Position numbers and translations under genes: made by a program. The notes beneath the pieces are model-generated. The model was not told the origin of the DNA, ran no database searches, and was given only the letters and a program-made list of their open reading frames with translations. From Microcoleus sp. FACHB-1515 (lineage in GTDB: Bacteria; Cyanobacteriota; Cyanobacteriia; Elainellales; Elainellaceae): 64,000 nucleotides of DNA. The stretch lies in contig NZ_JACJPO010000056.1 of the NCBI RefSeq assembly GCF_014696105.1, positions 124,001 to 188,000 on the forward strand, given 5' to 3'. Positions 17,909 to 27,000 of this stretch are shown one piece after another; the first letter of the stretch is position 1; the number at the start of each line of letters is the position of its first letter.

Positions 17909-18399
17909 ATGAGCCAAAATCCTGTCGTCTCCACGATCGAACTCACCAAACTCAAGTCTTAATTGCCGCTGCTCTGCTGCCCTGGTTAATTGTTAACCAA
18001 GTTGCGGTAAATTACCCACTTAGCATGGCGATCGCTTTCCTGGCGGTTGCAAACATCTTATTAATTTATGGCGTTTTAATTCAAATGATTTTTGCTAGCA
18101 AAAATCGCAATCCGCTGGTTTGGGCGCTTGGTGCATTAATTGTCGCAGCAGGTGTACCGCCCACTATTTTGTCATTGCTAAGTTGGCTTCCTCAAAGAAC
18201 AGGTGGCGCGATTTTTGCGACAGCTTGGACATTCTTCGGTTATCCTTTGTGGAACTATAACGATCGCTCTCATTTGCTGTTCGCTGCTCTAGGAGTTGTA
18301 CTTCAATTAGTTCTTTTGGCAGGACTGCTGCTGAAATTTCGTCAAACGCTACGCTGCTTGAAGGTAAGTGCGTCTCAGCCCATCGAGACGAATTATTGA
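17909..18399 (+). pseudogene. Membrane protein gene with an apparent frameshift near its start
   Basis: The long frame (open from 17860, ending 18399) encodes four membrane helices, including LIAAALLPWLIVNQVAVNYP and LIYGVLIQMIFASKNRN. It has no good start codon. A natural ATG at 17909 lies in another frame and reads MSQNPVVSTIELTKLKS, then stops. Adding a single A in CTCAAG at about 17953-17957 would join them as TKLK-VLIAAALL without a break. I therefore read it as one gene with a 1-base deletion, or a sequencing error. Function unknown; cyanobacterial hypothetical. Confidence 0.6.
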
Positions 18400-18478
18400 A
18401 TTTTTCTAAGCATTACAGAATCTGGCAACTGTTCAATCTACAGCGCATAATTAAAGTGATCTTTCGATCGCTTTAATT

Positions 18479-19816
18479 ATGCTGCAATCGGCTCAACTGC
18501 TGCAAAATCGCTATCGGCTCGATCGCCCTTTAAGCCAAGCAGCAGGACGCGAAACTTGGCTCGCTACTGATACACAAACGCAAGAGCAAGTCGTTGTCAA
18601 GCTGTTAGCGTTTAGCGACGCCGTGCAGTGGAATCGTGTGCGGTTGTTTGAGCGTGAGGCCGCAATTTTGCGACAGCTTCAGCACGATCGCATTCCTCAA
18701 TACCGCGACCAGTTTTGTCTAGACGATCGCCTCTTGTGGTTTGGTTTGGTGCATGACTACATTCCTGGTCGATCGCTCAAAGAAGAACTGAGCGATCGCG
18801 GCAAATTTTCTGAAGATGACGTGCGAGCGATCGCAATTTCTGTTCTCGAAGTTCTCGATTATCTACACAGCTTGAATCCGCCCGTCTTGCATCGCGATAT
18901 CAAGCCGAGCAATTTAATTTGCAGTGCAGACAATCAAATTTATCTCATTGATTTCGGCACAGTTCAAGATCGAATTGCTAAAGAAGGTGCAACCTTTACC
19001 GTTGTAGGAACCTATGGCTATGTGCCGCTAGAGCAGCTTGGCGGACGTACCATTCCCGCCTCAGATCTGTATGCGCTTGGTGCAACTTTAATGCATTTGC
19101 TAACAGGGATTGCGCCCGCAGATTTACCGCTGCAAGATAGCCGATCGCTGGTTTCCCTCGATGCCAGTCCTGCGTTACGCCGTTGGCTGTTGCGGATGAT
19201 CGAACCAAATTTCGATCGCCGTTTCACAAGCGCCAAACTCGCTTTGGCAGCGCTGCGATCGACTCAAAAAACTCAAAATATACAGCACAAATTTGTCAAT
19301 CAACGCATCAAGATTCAAAAAGCTCCGCATCGCTTCAGACTTGAGCTGCCCATGTCATATCAAGTGATTGTACTGCCACTTTTGATAGCAGGAATGATTG
19401 CGCTCATCTTCACACTGCCCATTCATTCATTGGCAACAGCAACTCTCTGGATATATGGGATTTGGTTGACCGCACTCCTTGGTGTTTTACCTTTATTTAT
19501 TTTTTGGCTGCTCACGCTACCAGATGCGATCGCAACTCAAGTCAAAATCAATCCCCAACAATTTGAAATTTGCTGGAAGCTGTTAGGCATTCCGATTCAC
19601 CGGGTGCGAGGCGAAACGGCTGAGATCGATCGCGTTTATTCAACCACAAATCGTGTTAAAAGCGGACAGTTTGGCATTGGCATCAGTGCCGGAATTCACG
19701 AATATCGCCTCAGTCCAACTGGACTGAAGCTGGATGCGGAAGATTGCCGTAAGTTAGCCGCAGAAATTGCAGATTGGCTCGGACTAATAGAGGAAGCATA
19801 CGATGCCGAAAACTAA
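18479..19816 (+). CDS. Serine/threonine protein kinase with membrane tail (first of two)
   Basis: 445 residues. The kinase domain (about 12-265) has a glycine-loop region, the lysine in VVVKLLAF, the catalytic loop VLHRDIKPSN, DFGT in place of DFG-x, and the activation-segment landmark GTYGYVPLEQ. Residues about 290-360 hold two membrane helices, and a cytoplasmic C-terminal domain follows. Pkn2/Spk-like eukaryotic-type kinases of this layout are common in cyanobacteria. Its last 14 bases overlap the next kinase gene, so the two are translationally coupled. Confidence 0.9.
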   Translation: MLQSAQLLQNRYRLDRPLSQAAGRETWLATDTQTQEQVVVKLLAFSDAVQWNRVRLFEREAAILRQLQHDRIPQYRDQFCLDDRLLWFGLVHDYIPGRSLKEELSDRGKFSEDDVRAIAISVLEVLDYLHSLNPPVLHRDIKPSNLICSADNQIYLIDFGTVQDRIAKEGATFTVVGTYGYVPLEQLGGRTIPASDLYALGATLMHLLTGIAPADLPLQDSRSLVSLDASPALRRWLLRMIEPNFDRRFTSAKLALAALRSTQKTQNIQHKFVNQRIKIQKAPHRFRLELPMSYQVIVLPLLIAGMIALIFTLPIHSLATATLWIYGIWLTALLGVLPLFIFWLLTLPDAIATQVKINPQQFEICWKLLGIPIHRVRGETAEIDRVYSTTNRVKSGQFGIGISAGIHEYRLSPTGLKLDAEDCRKLAAEIADWLGLIEEAYDAEN

Positions 19817-21335
19817 TCAAATTCTAGTCGATCGCTACAGGCTCGATCGCCAGCTTGGACAAAATGCTAGTCGCCAAACTTGGCTCGCGACAGATATCGA
19901 AACGCAAGCCGCTGTCGTCGTCAAGCTATTGGCATTTAATCCGCAGATGCAATGGGAAGAATCAAAGTTGTTTGAGCGCGAAGCCGCTGTTCTACAATCG
20001 CTCAATCATTCCCAAATTCCCAAGTACCAAGATTTTTTTACGCTCGACAGTCTTCCCGATTCTCGATTTCCCTGGTTTGGCTTAGTCCAAACCAACATTC
20101 CGGGTGAATCGCTGCAAGCGAAAGTCGATCGAGGCGATCGCTTCCATGAATCTGACATTGAAAAAATTGCTCGCGAGCTATTAGCAGTTTTATCCTACTT
20201 GCACAATCTTAATCCGCCAGTGCTGCACCGGGATATCAAGCCAAGCAACATTATTTGGGGCAAAGACGATCGAATTCATCTTGTTGATTTTGGCGCAGTG
20301 CAAGACCAAGCGGCTCAAGAAGGCGCAACGTTTACTGTTGTAGGAACTTATGGCTATGTACCAATTGAACAGTTTGGTGGACGCGCCGTTCCTGCCTCAG
20401 ATTTGTATGCTCTAGGAATGACGCTGATCCATTTGGTGACGGGAATTTCACCTGCGGATTTACCTCAAGAACATGGGCATATTCAATTTCGCAATACCCT
20501 ACCGAGACGCCACGATACCCTACCGAGACGCCACGATACCGTGCCGGGAGCGCTTCGCAATCACCTTGCGCTAGATGCAGGTTGGATTAATTGGCTGGAA
20601 AAAATAACCGCACCGAATTGGGGCGATCGCTTTCCTTCTGCTCAAGCTGCATTAGATGCATTAAGTCAGCGACAATTGCTGCTAACGCGATCGCAAACGC
20701 CTCAGCCTCGCGGCAGCAAAATTAAGATGAAGCGATCGCCCCAATCGCTAGAGTTTCTTACGCCTGCGAGGGGTCGCGCTGCATTTAGCGTGGTGCAAAT
20801 TGTTGGTTTAGTGGTGATGTCGATCGCTCAGGCTGGCGTCTTGGGATTGGTTATTTTGCTGATGGGAGTCGCTTGGATAGGCGGCACTTTTGCGGTATGG
20901 CTGCTGTTAGCAATTGCGCTGCTATTAGGCTTTAATATTGCTCCTGCATTTACGCGCATTCGTTTAGTTTGCGATCGAAACTGGCTCATGCTCAGACACG
21001 AGCTATTCGGCATTTGCTACCGCAAACAGATTATTCCGCTCGACAAAATTCAAGAAATTTTTGCAGGGGATGATCTTGATCGATTGGAGAAGACAATTCG
21101 GGCAAGCATCGCATCTTCCTATAGAGCCTATCCTCATTTATTTTGTGAATTCCAGGCTGCTTGTCGTGCCGCCTTGGTCAAGTTTAGTGATCGACTCGTC
21201 ATTCAAGCCAGCGATCGATTCTACAGAACGAATCTGCTTTCACTTGCCGAGCGAATTTGGCTGCGCGATGAACTTTTGCACTGGTTGAAACAAGCGCGAT
21301 CGACTAGGCCAAATTCGCGAACTGATGTACCATAA
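19803..21335 (+). CDS. Serine/threonine protein kinase with membrane tail (second of two)
   Basis: 510 residues, paralogous to the gene it overlaps. Kinase motifs: VVVKLLAF lysine, VLHRDIKPSN catalytic loop, LVDFGAVQD, and GTYGYVPIEQ. Between the kinase core and the last kinase helices an in-frame 7-residue repeat (TLPRRHD twice, then a degenerate TVPGALR) has been inserted relative to its neighbour. Two membrane helices lie at about 330-385, followed by a cytoplasmic region. The pair seems to come from a tandem duplication, and they may cross-phosphorylate; targets are unknown. Confidence 0.9.
   Translation: MPKTNQILVDRYRLDRQLGQNASRQTWLATDIETQAAVVVKLLAFNPQMQWEESKLFEREAAVLQSLNHSQIPKYQDFFTLDSLPDSRFPWFGLVQTNIPGESLQAKVDRGDRFHESDIEKIARELLAVLSYLHNLNPPVLHRDIKPSNIIWGKDDRIHLVDFGAVQDQAAQEGATFTVVGTYGYVPIEQFGGRAVPASDLYALGMTLIHLVTGISPADLPQEHGHIQFRNTLPRRHDTLPRRHDTVPGALRNHLALDAGWINWLEKITAPNWGDRFPSAQAALDALSQRQLLLTRSQTPQPRGSKIKMKRSPQSLEFLTPARGRAAFSVVQIVGLVVMSIAQAGVLGLVILLMGVAWIGGTFAVWLLLAIALLLGFNIAPAFTRIRLVCDRNWLMLRHELFGICYRKQIIPLDKIQEIFAGDDLDRLEKTIRASIASSYRAYPHLFCEFQAACRAALVKFSDRLVIQASDRFYRTNLLSLAERIWLRDELLHWLKQARSTRPNSRTDVP
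20494..20535 (+). repeat. 21-bp direct repeat inside a kinase gene
   Basis: Two perfect 21-base copies (20494-20514 and 20515-20535, ATACCCTACCGAGACGCCAC plus G) and a third degraded copy from 20536 that runs into GCCGGGAGCGCTTCGCAA. Each unit adds seven residues in frame, so the kinase stays intact. The upstream paralogous kinase lacks it. Confidence 0.85.
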
Positions 21336-21360
21336 ATTCAGTTTTCAAAGGTTGGAGTGA

Positions 21361-22590
21361 ATGCTGCCCAGCGAATTATTAATCAGTCGGCACAGCGGCG
21401 AGGAACTGACGCCGAAGCGGTTGGCGATTGCGCCTCACAATCTCGAAATGGCCGAAGAACTCATTCGCCTGTTTGCTGCCGCAAGGGGGACAACGCAGGG
21501 CGAACTGAATCGGCAACTGCTGGAGCTTGAAGGCGAAGACACTGACTATCGCATCAAGCGCGGACTTGCTCATTTGCTGAAGGCCGAGGCGTTCAGTACG
21601 TTTGAGGTCGTGAGTCCGCTAGAGCCGCAGTTGTTGCGATCGCGCGTCTTTGCCCTTGCTGCCCAGTCTGCGCCGTTGCCACAAACCGCTCCCAACACGC
21701 TTGACGCTCTGGCCGATCATCTCAGTTCCGAACTGGGCTACGAAGTTTTTCCCGACCAGATTCGCTGCGGACTTTATGCCGACTTGCAGGAAAATCGCAT
21801 TCTGACGCAGTTCGATGCGCCCACACCTGAAGCCCTCCTGCACCGCTACAATTTGTCGCAAGTTCAAGGCGTTTTCTACCGCGCCAGCCACATTTTGATC
21901 AACGCGCACCGCAACGATCCGGGTGAGTATAAGCTGCTGTTTCGCTACCTGAAGCTGTTCGGCCTGATGACCTACATCGAAGGCGACGCCGATCACGGCT
22001 TTACGATTACGATCGACGGTCCCACCAGCCTTTTCAAGCCCAGCACCCGCTACGGACTCGACATCGCCAAATTGATCCCCGCGCTGTTGCACGTGACGCG
22101 CTGGAGCCTCAAAGCCGATTTACACATCAAAGACAACTACAGCAACAAAGATAAAACGCGCCGCTTCAGCCTCAATTCCGACTGTGGCCTCGTCTCGCAC
22201 TATCCACCCGGAAAGCCCTACGACAGCATGTTAGAAGCTTCATTTGCCGATCGCTGGCCGACGACGAGCGACTGGCAGCTAGAGCGCGAGGTGGATCTGA
22301 TTCCGATTCCCGGCAGCGTCATGATCCCGGACTTTCGACTCGTTCACGCAGACGGACGATCGTTCCTGCTCGAAATTGTCGGCTATTGGCGACCGGAATA
22401 TTTGCGGAAGAAATTCTTTCAAGTCCAACAGTCGGGACGCGACGACATTATTTTGGCAATTAGCGATCGCCTCAACCTTGAAAAAGCCGGAGTCAAAGTC
22501 AACGAAACGCCTGCTCGCGTCGTCTGGTTCAAAGACAAGCTTTCTCCCAAAGCCGTCCTATCCATCCTCGAAGCACAATCCACGCCTTAA
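21361..22590 (+). CDS. DUF790 family protein (Bax1-like nuclease)
   Basis: 409 residues. The whole length resembles DUF790 proteins, whose archaeal member Bax1 is an endonuclease that works with the XPB helicase. N-terminal LPSELLISRHSGEELTPKRL is typical, and the C-terminal part carries a PD-(D/E)XK-type arrangement: a conserved IPDFRL strand and FLLEIVGYWRPEYLRKK with the catalytic-type E. DNA repair is the likely context. It overlaps the convergent gene by four bases. An XPB-like helicase is not in the window. Confidence 0.8.
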   Translation: MLPSELLISRHSGEELTPKRLAIAPHNLEMAEELIRLFAAARGTTQGELNRQLLELEGEDTDYRIKRGLAHLLKAEAFSTFEVVSPLEPQLLRSRVFALAAQSAPLPQTAPNTLDALADHLSSELGYEVFPDQIRCGLYADLQENRILTQFDAPTPEALLHRYNLSQVQGVFYRASHILINAHRNDPGEYKLLFRYLKLFGLMTYIEGDADHGFTITIDGPTSLFKPSTRYGLDIAKLIPALLHVTRWSLKADLHIKDNYSNKDKTRRFSLNSDCGLVSHYPPGKPYDSMLEASFADRWPTTSDWQLEREVDLIPIPGSVMIPDFRLVHADGRSFLLEIVGYWRPEYLRKKFFQVQQSGRDDIILAISDRLNLEKAGVKVNETPARVVWFKDKLSPKAVLSILEAQSTP

Positions 22591-23936
22591 TTGCCTCTTA
22601 GCATTGCCGACCAATAAGAAACGCCGTGTTTGCCAAAGTGAATGCTGGCAACAATCATCCAGTGTTCTAAACATTCAACCAGCCAGTTGACGCCCTGACT
22701 ATCTTGCATTTCATATTCTCGAAACAAAGCCGCAAATCGTTCTGCGAGGTGCGATCGAATCGCGTCCAAATTCGGATCAATTCCTGCCTCAGAAGCAAGC
22801 GGTGAGTTGCCGTTGTGACACACTAAAACGATTTTGAGCAGCAGTCCGACCGTCAGCATCGTCCCCAAATTAGCCGTCAAATCAAGCAGCTTCACGTGAC
22901 CGTCGATGCGATCGCGCGGCGGCTCTAGCAGCACATCCAGCAGATGCGTACAAGTTTGCACTCGTAAACTCACGTTTGGCGGCTGATTGTCATGTTGGGG
23001 CAGCGCAGTTTGTAGCTGTTGATGCAGCCAGCGACCAAAGTGGTGATCGGCATAATCGTAATCCGGACGGCTATGGGGATTGTGCATCCGAAAGGCTTGG
23101 GTGGCAAACGCGCAAAGCTCTTGGTGAAGCTGCGCTTTGAACGCACGATGATTGGGAAGCTGGTGCGATCGCAACACAAGCTGACGCGCCGCTTCGTGAT
23201 AGCTCATCGCTCCAACGCCTTCATAGCTGAAGTGCCGCAGCGCTCGATCGACTTCTGCCGTGTCGAGCAGCGTGGGATTTTCGGGTAGCGTTTGCGATCG
23301 ATGCCGATGTCCAGACATCTTTCGCAAGCCATAGCGCCACAGCATCTCTTCAATTTCCTGTTCGCGATTTTGCTGATGCTGATGCACGGCATCTCGTCCG
23401 CCTTCGCTGCTGTCAAACTCCAACAGATAGTGCGGGTAAAGCGGCGGAAAACGGCTGATTAATTCGCGCAGCGGACGAGTTTTGCGGTTTTGTTTGGTGT
23501 CGTGCAGATTTTTGCTGGCCGAAGCGCGTCGCTGCAACACTTGATGCTGACTGCTTTGGACAAATTGCTGCACCAGTTCGTGTAGCCGCTGCACCGAAGC
23601 TGCATCATTGGCGCGTGGCGTTTCTTGAAATAGTGCAATTAGCCGTTCTGTTGCTTCTCCCCCATTGGGCAAATAGCTCCAATAGTTGATCAAGATGTAG
23701 CAGCAGCGGTTGAGAATCGCGCTGAAGCGGCGATCTGCCCAACGACAATTGGCAAGACGATGAACGGCCTGCTGAATCTCGTGTTTTTGATAGCCGCTGC
23801 CGTGAATAAACAAATGACGGTAACGATCGATCAGTTGTGAGCAAGATTCAGCTTGACGAACGAGTTGCAGGTGATTGAACAGCAGTTTTTCATCCGCTTC
23901 AAAATCGGCATACGAATAGCTTGACCGCATGGACAT
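22587..23936 (-). CDS. Conserved cyanobacterial hypothetical protein
   Basis: 449 residues, soluble, helical, unusually rich in His, Gln and Arg (for example QHQQNREQEIEEMLWRYG). No catalytic motif or membrane helix is evident. A linker around 145-180 is basic. It has two ATGs at the start (MSMRS); the first is used here. It converges on the DUF790 gene with a 4-base overlap and is followed upstream by a short degenerate repeat region (GTGACAACGGCA twice near 24010-24050). I do not recognise its function. Confidence 0.6.
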   Translation of the reverse strand: MSMRSSYSYADFEADEKLLFNHLQLVRQAESCSQLIDRYRHLFIHGSGYQKHEIQQAVHRLANCRWADRRFSAILNRCCYILINYWSYLPNGGEATERLIALFQETPRANDAASVQRLHELVQQFVQSSQHQVLQRRASASKNLHDTKQNRKTRPLRELISRFPPLYPHYLLEFDSSEGGRDAVHQHQQNREQEIEEMLWRYGLRKMSGHRHRSQTLPENPTLLDTAEVDRALRHFSYEGVGAMSYHEAARQLVLRSHQLPNHRAFKAQLHQELCAFATQAFRMHNPHSRPDYDYADHHFGRWLHQQLQTALPQHDNQPPNVSLRVQTCTHLLDVLLEPPRDRIDGHVKLLDLTANLGTMLTVGLLLKIVLVCHNGNSPLASEAGIDPNLDAIRSHLAERFAALFREYEMQDSQGVNWLVECLEHWMIVASIHFGKHGVSYWSAMLRGN

Positions 23937-24178
23937 GAAAAGATGCCTACTTGGGATACACCACCAACGAAGAGGAACAGCGACTCAACAACAGCAAAAG
24001 CGATTCAGTGACAACGGCAAGTATCGACAGCAAGTGACAACGGCAATTAGCAACGGCCAGATATCCGAAAGAACTTGGTTTTTCAGGAAGATTTCGGAAA
24101 ATTCTACCGTGAGGATAAAATTTCCTACTTGTTAGCATAGGACACTTACCGAACTGGCTTGAAGAATTTCAGCAATCT

Positions 24179-25489
24179 TTAACTCACTTCACTTCCATCA
24201 AGCAAATAGCGTCTGAGCAGTCGCGTTAAACCATAATTTGCTTCATCAATTTCCAGCAGCGATCGCCTGCGGAGTGAATTCAAAGCGGCTCGTAATTGGC
24301 GCGATCGATTAGCGGTTTGAATCTCGCTAAACGTGGCAGGTTCATGTTCGGCCAAATAGTTCACCACCTGTCGTTCCAGCGGCGACAAGCGAGCGAATTG
24401 GGTTTCAATTTGCGATCGCGCATGGTCTAACAGCACTTCTTCTTGCGACTCTTCGAGATATTGGGCAATATCGCCACCATAGAAATCACGAATGAAAGCA
24501 GCAACTTCATTCAGCGCGTAAGGATTGCCATCATACAGCCGCATTAATGTCCACCAGTCGCCATCGCTGCCGCTGAAACTGCCTTTGTGGTTGAACACCG
24601 TGCGGACGCTGCGATCGCCCAATCCTCGAACCGGAAAAGACTGAACCGCAGCAGGCATTTGTTCTTTGAGCGCGGCAATTTCTTTGGGTTCTTCGCGACT
24701 TGTGAGAATGAAGCAGCTTTGATGCATCGTGTGGCCGATTTCGCTGAACAGTTGACCATATTCTTCATAGCCGTCTAGGTATGCACCATCATGAACGCCG
24801 CCTTGCAACAGCGCTTCAAAACCGTCTAAAACAATTAAACAGCGACGATCGCGCAATTGGTCGCGCAGTCGCTTGGCTGGACGATCGCTTAAAACCTCCT
24901 GCAAATCCGCAATCAGCGCGTCCATCGTGGGTCGCTGGTGAACGATCGATCGCCAAATGCACACCTGAAACTGATCCCAAACTGTTTCCCCCAGTTTTGC
25001 CGCCAGTGCTGTTTTGCCCACACCGCCAATGCCATACAGCGTCAGCAGCCGACAACCGCGCAGGCGAATTTGTCGCGCAAGCTGATTTAAGTCAGAATTG
25101 CGCCCCACAAACAGCGGCACATCCGGCACAAATCGATACCAATCTTCGCGATCGATTTCCAGTTCACTGCGATTTTCTGAGGGATTTGCTGAAGTTATGC
25201 TGTTCAAATCATTCGGATGCATTGCTTTCCAAGCGCGATCGATCAACCCCTGCAAAGTGTTCTTTTTGACAGGTTCACCCAGCACTTGAGAAAGTTTTTT
25301 CCGCAGTTTAGCCGCCACATTGCGTTCAAGATGTTCAAGGCTAGTTCGATTTTTGCAGGTTTGATAAATCTCTTGATAAGAATCACCGTTCCAAGCACCC
25401 TTGAAAACAATACGCTCTAAGTCGCTGAGGCGGAGGTTTTGCTGGGCAAGCAGCGATTCAACGAATTCCAAAGCTTCGTCGGCAGTCAT
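24179..25489 (-). CDS. NB-ARC/STAND ATPase with vMAP-type N-terminal helical domain
   Basis: 436 residues. The first 85 residues (ALEFVESLLAQQNLRLSDLE, then a helix-turn-helix-like GDSYQEIYQTCKNRT) match the N-terminal domain found before many cyanobacterial STAND ATPases. The NB-ARC part follows: VGRNSDLNQLARQI, Walker A YGIGGVGKTALAAKL, Walker B RRCLIVLDGFEAL, FILTSREEP (sensor 1), and a winged helix near the end with RQVVNYLAEHEPATFSEI. Full-length relatives carry WD40 or TPR sensors after this point; here the protein stops. It may be a regulatory or defence switch lacking its sensor. Confidence 0.8.
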   Translation of the reverse strand: MTADEALEFVESLLAQQNLRLSDLERIVFKGAWNGDSYQEIYQTCKNRTSLEHLERNVAAKLRKKLSQVLGEPVKKNTLQGLIDRAWKAMHPNDLNSITSANPSENRSELEIDREDWYRFVPDVPLFVGRNSDLNQLARQIRLRGCRLLTLYGIGGVGKTALAAKLGETVWDQFQVCIWRSIVHQRPTMDALIADLQEVLSDRPAKRLRDQLRDRRCLIVLDGFEALLQGGVHDGAYLDGYEEYGQLFSEIGHTMHQSCFILTSREEPKEIAALKEQMPAAVQSFPVRGLGDRSVRTVFNHKGSFSGSDGDWWTLMRLYDGNPYALNEVAAFIRDFYGGDIAQYLEESQEEVLLDHARSQIETQFARLSPLERQVVNYLAEHEPATFSEIQTANRSRQLRAALNSLRRRSLLEIDEANYGLTRLLRRYLLDGSEVS

Positions 25490-25726
25490 GGGCGATCGCG
25501 TCGTAGATGCTACAGGACAGCATAGGCTGAACTAAGCTGTAGTTTCCTGTACTTTGTAAACATTTCAGCTTTACCTCGCTCCAAAAAAACTTGATTCTTC
25601 TGTATTTCGAGAATTGAACGGTGTTTCTAAACTTGAAAGTAATCAAGCTTCTAGGTCATTTGCAGCGATCGAACTTGATTGTTGGCCTGTTCATCAAACG
25701 ACAGCTTACAACCAGGAGGAACTTTC

Positions 25727-25993
25727 ATGTTGAGCGATTCAAGCTTTACGAGCGAGTGTCCAAAATGCGGCAAAAAAGCGCTGATCAAGCGGCAAGATAG
25801 CCTTTATCAGTGCCTTGCTTGCAACTTCAAAAAAGATCTAGAAAAGCCAGAAGCAGAACCTTCTGGCATCGCGCTGGCCTTTGCGATCGCCCTGCTGATC
25901 ATTTTGATTGTCACAGTTACCCACTATGGAATCACTAATCCTTGTGCGCCAAACGATTTGCAGTGCATCGAGCGGGAACGATTGAATCGCTAA
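25727..25993 (+). CDS. Small zinc-ribbon membrane protein
   Basis: 88 residues from ATG 25727 with AGGAGGA upstream. The N-terminal half is a zinc ribbon (CPKCGKK...YQCLAC), followed by a single membrane helix (IALAFAIALLIILIVTV) and a short tail with two more Cys (NPCAPNDLQC). Probably inner-membrane with the ribbon in the cytoplasm. Function unknown. It precedes an NfeD-like small gene on the same strand. Confidence 0.7.
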   Translation: MLSDSSFTSECPKCGKKALIKRQDSLYQCLACNFKKDLEKPEAEPSGIALAFAIALLIILIVTVTHYGITNPCAPNDLQCIERERLNR

Positions 25994-26047
25994 AGCGCTG
26001 TTTTGTGTGGGTGCATCTGCCGTTCTCTGTTTTTTGGAGGAACCGTG

Positions 26048-26257
26048 ATGGCTAACCAAATCGAATCACTAGAGCGAGAAGCGATCGTGACCCTGACGAT
26101 CGCCCCCGGACGCGCCGGACAAGTGCAGTTTCAAGGTTCATGGTGGAAAGCTCGCTGTGCCGATGCGATTACCTTGCTGCCCGGAACGATTGTGTATGTG
26201 ATCGATCGCCAGTTCGTGACCACGCTCTACGTTAAGCCTGTGGTTGCATCGGTTTGA
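26048..26257 (+). CDS. NfeD-like (OB-fold) small protein
   Basis: 69 residues from ATG 26048 with GGAGG 8-9 bases upstream. The sequence REAIVTLTIAPGRAGQVQFQG, then WWKARCADAI and LPGTIVYVIDRQ, is the pattern of the C-terminal OB-fold domain of NfeD proteins (GRVRFdGe.W.A.s...i..Gt.V.Vv.v.g). No membrane helices, so it is the soluble domain alone. NfeD proteins act with Clp-fold membrane proteases or stomatins; such partners are not adjacent here. Confidence 0.72.
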   Translation: MANQIESLEREAIVTLTIAPGRAGQVQFQGSWWKARCADAITLLPGTIVYVIDRQFVTTLYVKPVVASV

Positions 26258-26329
26258 AACAGCCAGCCCTGATTCCCTAGATCCCTTAACCCCTTCATTT
26301 GTGGAAGAAGGGAAATTGGATTTCAAAGT

Positions 26330-26350
26330 CCCTCTCCTCTAGGGAGAGGG
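26330..26350. repeat. Short dispersed hairpin repeat (CCCTCTCC/GGAGAGGG)
   Basis: CCCTCTCC (26330-26337) and GGAGAGGG (26343-26350) form an 8-bp stem, with GGATTTAGGGTGAGGGC following. The context from about 26270 (CCCTTAACCCCTTC ... GGGAAATTGGATTTC) is the sort of short repeat that is scattered in many cyanobacterial genomes. It may also serve as a terminator between the convergent NfeD-like and acylphosphatase genes. Confidence 0.6.
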
Positions 26351-26416
26351 ATTTAGGGTGAGGGCAAAAGCAATTAGGACGATTTGATGATTGGAGGCAC
26401 GATCGCCCTTCCAAAA

Positions 26417-26704
26417 TCACTGCCGCACTTCAAACTGCCGCAAATTTTCCGGCGGCTCATATTCGATCGCTACTTCATCTACGATCGCCCAACTCGATCC
26501 CTGATGACACCAGCGCAACATTTCTTGAACCGTCTCCGCTGATCCTTCAAACACGGCTTCCACCCGCCCATCACTCAGATTCCGCACCCAGCCATTCAGC
26601 TTCAGCGCAATTGCCTGATCGTAAGTAGCGGCTCGATAGCCTACGCCCTGCACTCGACCGGAGACCCAAACGTGAGCGCGAATTAGCGAGGTTGAATCAG
26701 TCAT
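26417..26704 (-). CDS. acyP: Acylphosphatase
   Basis: 95 residues from ATG 26704; upstream in-frame sequence is not family-like. It hydrolyses acyl phosphates such as carbamoyl or 1,3-bisphosphoglycerate phosphate. The catalytic arginine is in VSGRVQGVGYRAATYDQA and the catalytic asparagine in LNGWVRNLSDGRVEAVFEG, both in the standard positions. Length and fold are normal. It is divergent from groES, sharing the control region with CIRCE. Confidence 0.9.
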   Translation of the reverse strand: MTDSTSLIRAHVWVSGRVQGVGYRAATYDQAIALKLNGWVRNLSDGRVEAVFEGSAETVQEMLRWCHQGSSWAIVDEVAIEYEPPENLRQFEVRQ

Positions 26705-26786
26705 AAAAACGGGCGAGAAGCATGATGGAATCAGGCTTGAGGCAGAAATCGCGACTTCAGTTCGGGAAACCGTACAGAAAAACTGG

Positions 26787-26840
26787 TTGCAGTTCAATCC
26801 ATCGTTCGCTAAATTAGCACTCAGAGGTCGAGAGTGCTAA
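26787..26840 (+). promoter_or_regulatory. groESL promoter with CIRCE operator
   Basis: CIRCE is exact: TTAGCACTC (26814-26822), nine bases, GAGTGCTAA (26832-26840). A sigma70-like promoter fits over it: TTGCAG (26787-26792), 17-base spacer, TAAATT (26810-26815). HrcA bound to CIRCE would block this promoter in non-stress conditions. The -35/-10 boxes are inferred from spacing. Confidence 0.92.
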
Positions 26841-27000
26841 TGTGGTTTAGGACTTGACCTCGATCGCGCCGATCCATAAGTTTGAATTGGCTTGTGAATC
26901 GATCGCCAACTGCAAGTTTAGCTCCGAATCCAGACGGGTTGGAGTTTTATTTTGTGTGTCGTAGTTTTAGTTGAAACTGGAAAGTTTTGGAGAGTTTTGT

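Noticed and set aside
26705-27000. tRNA-like T-loop (AGTTCAATCC) near groES
   Set aside because: No cloverleaf can be formed; the sequence is part of the promoter/CIRCE region.
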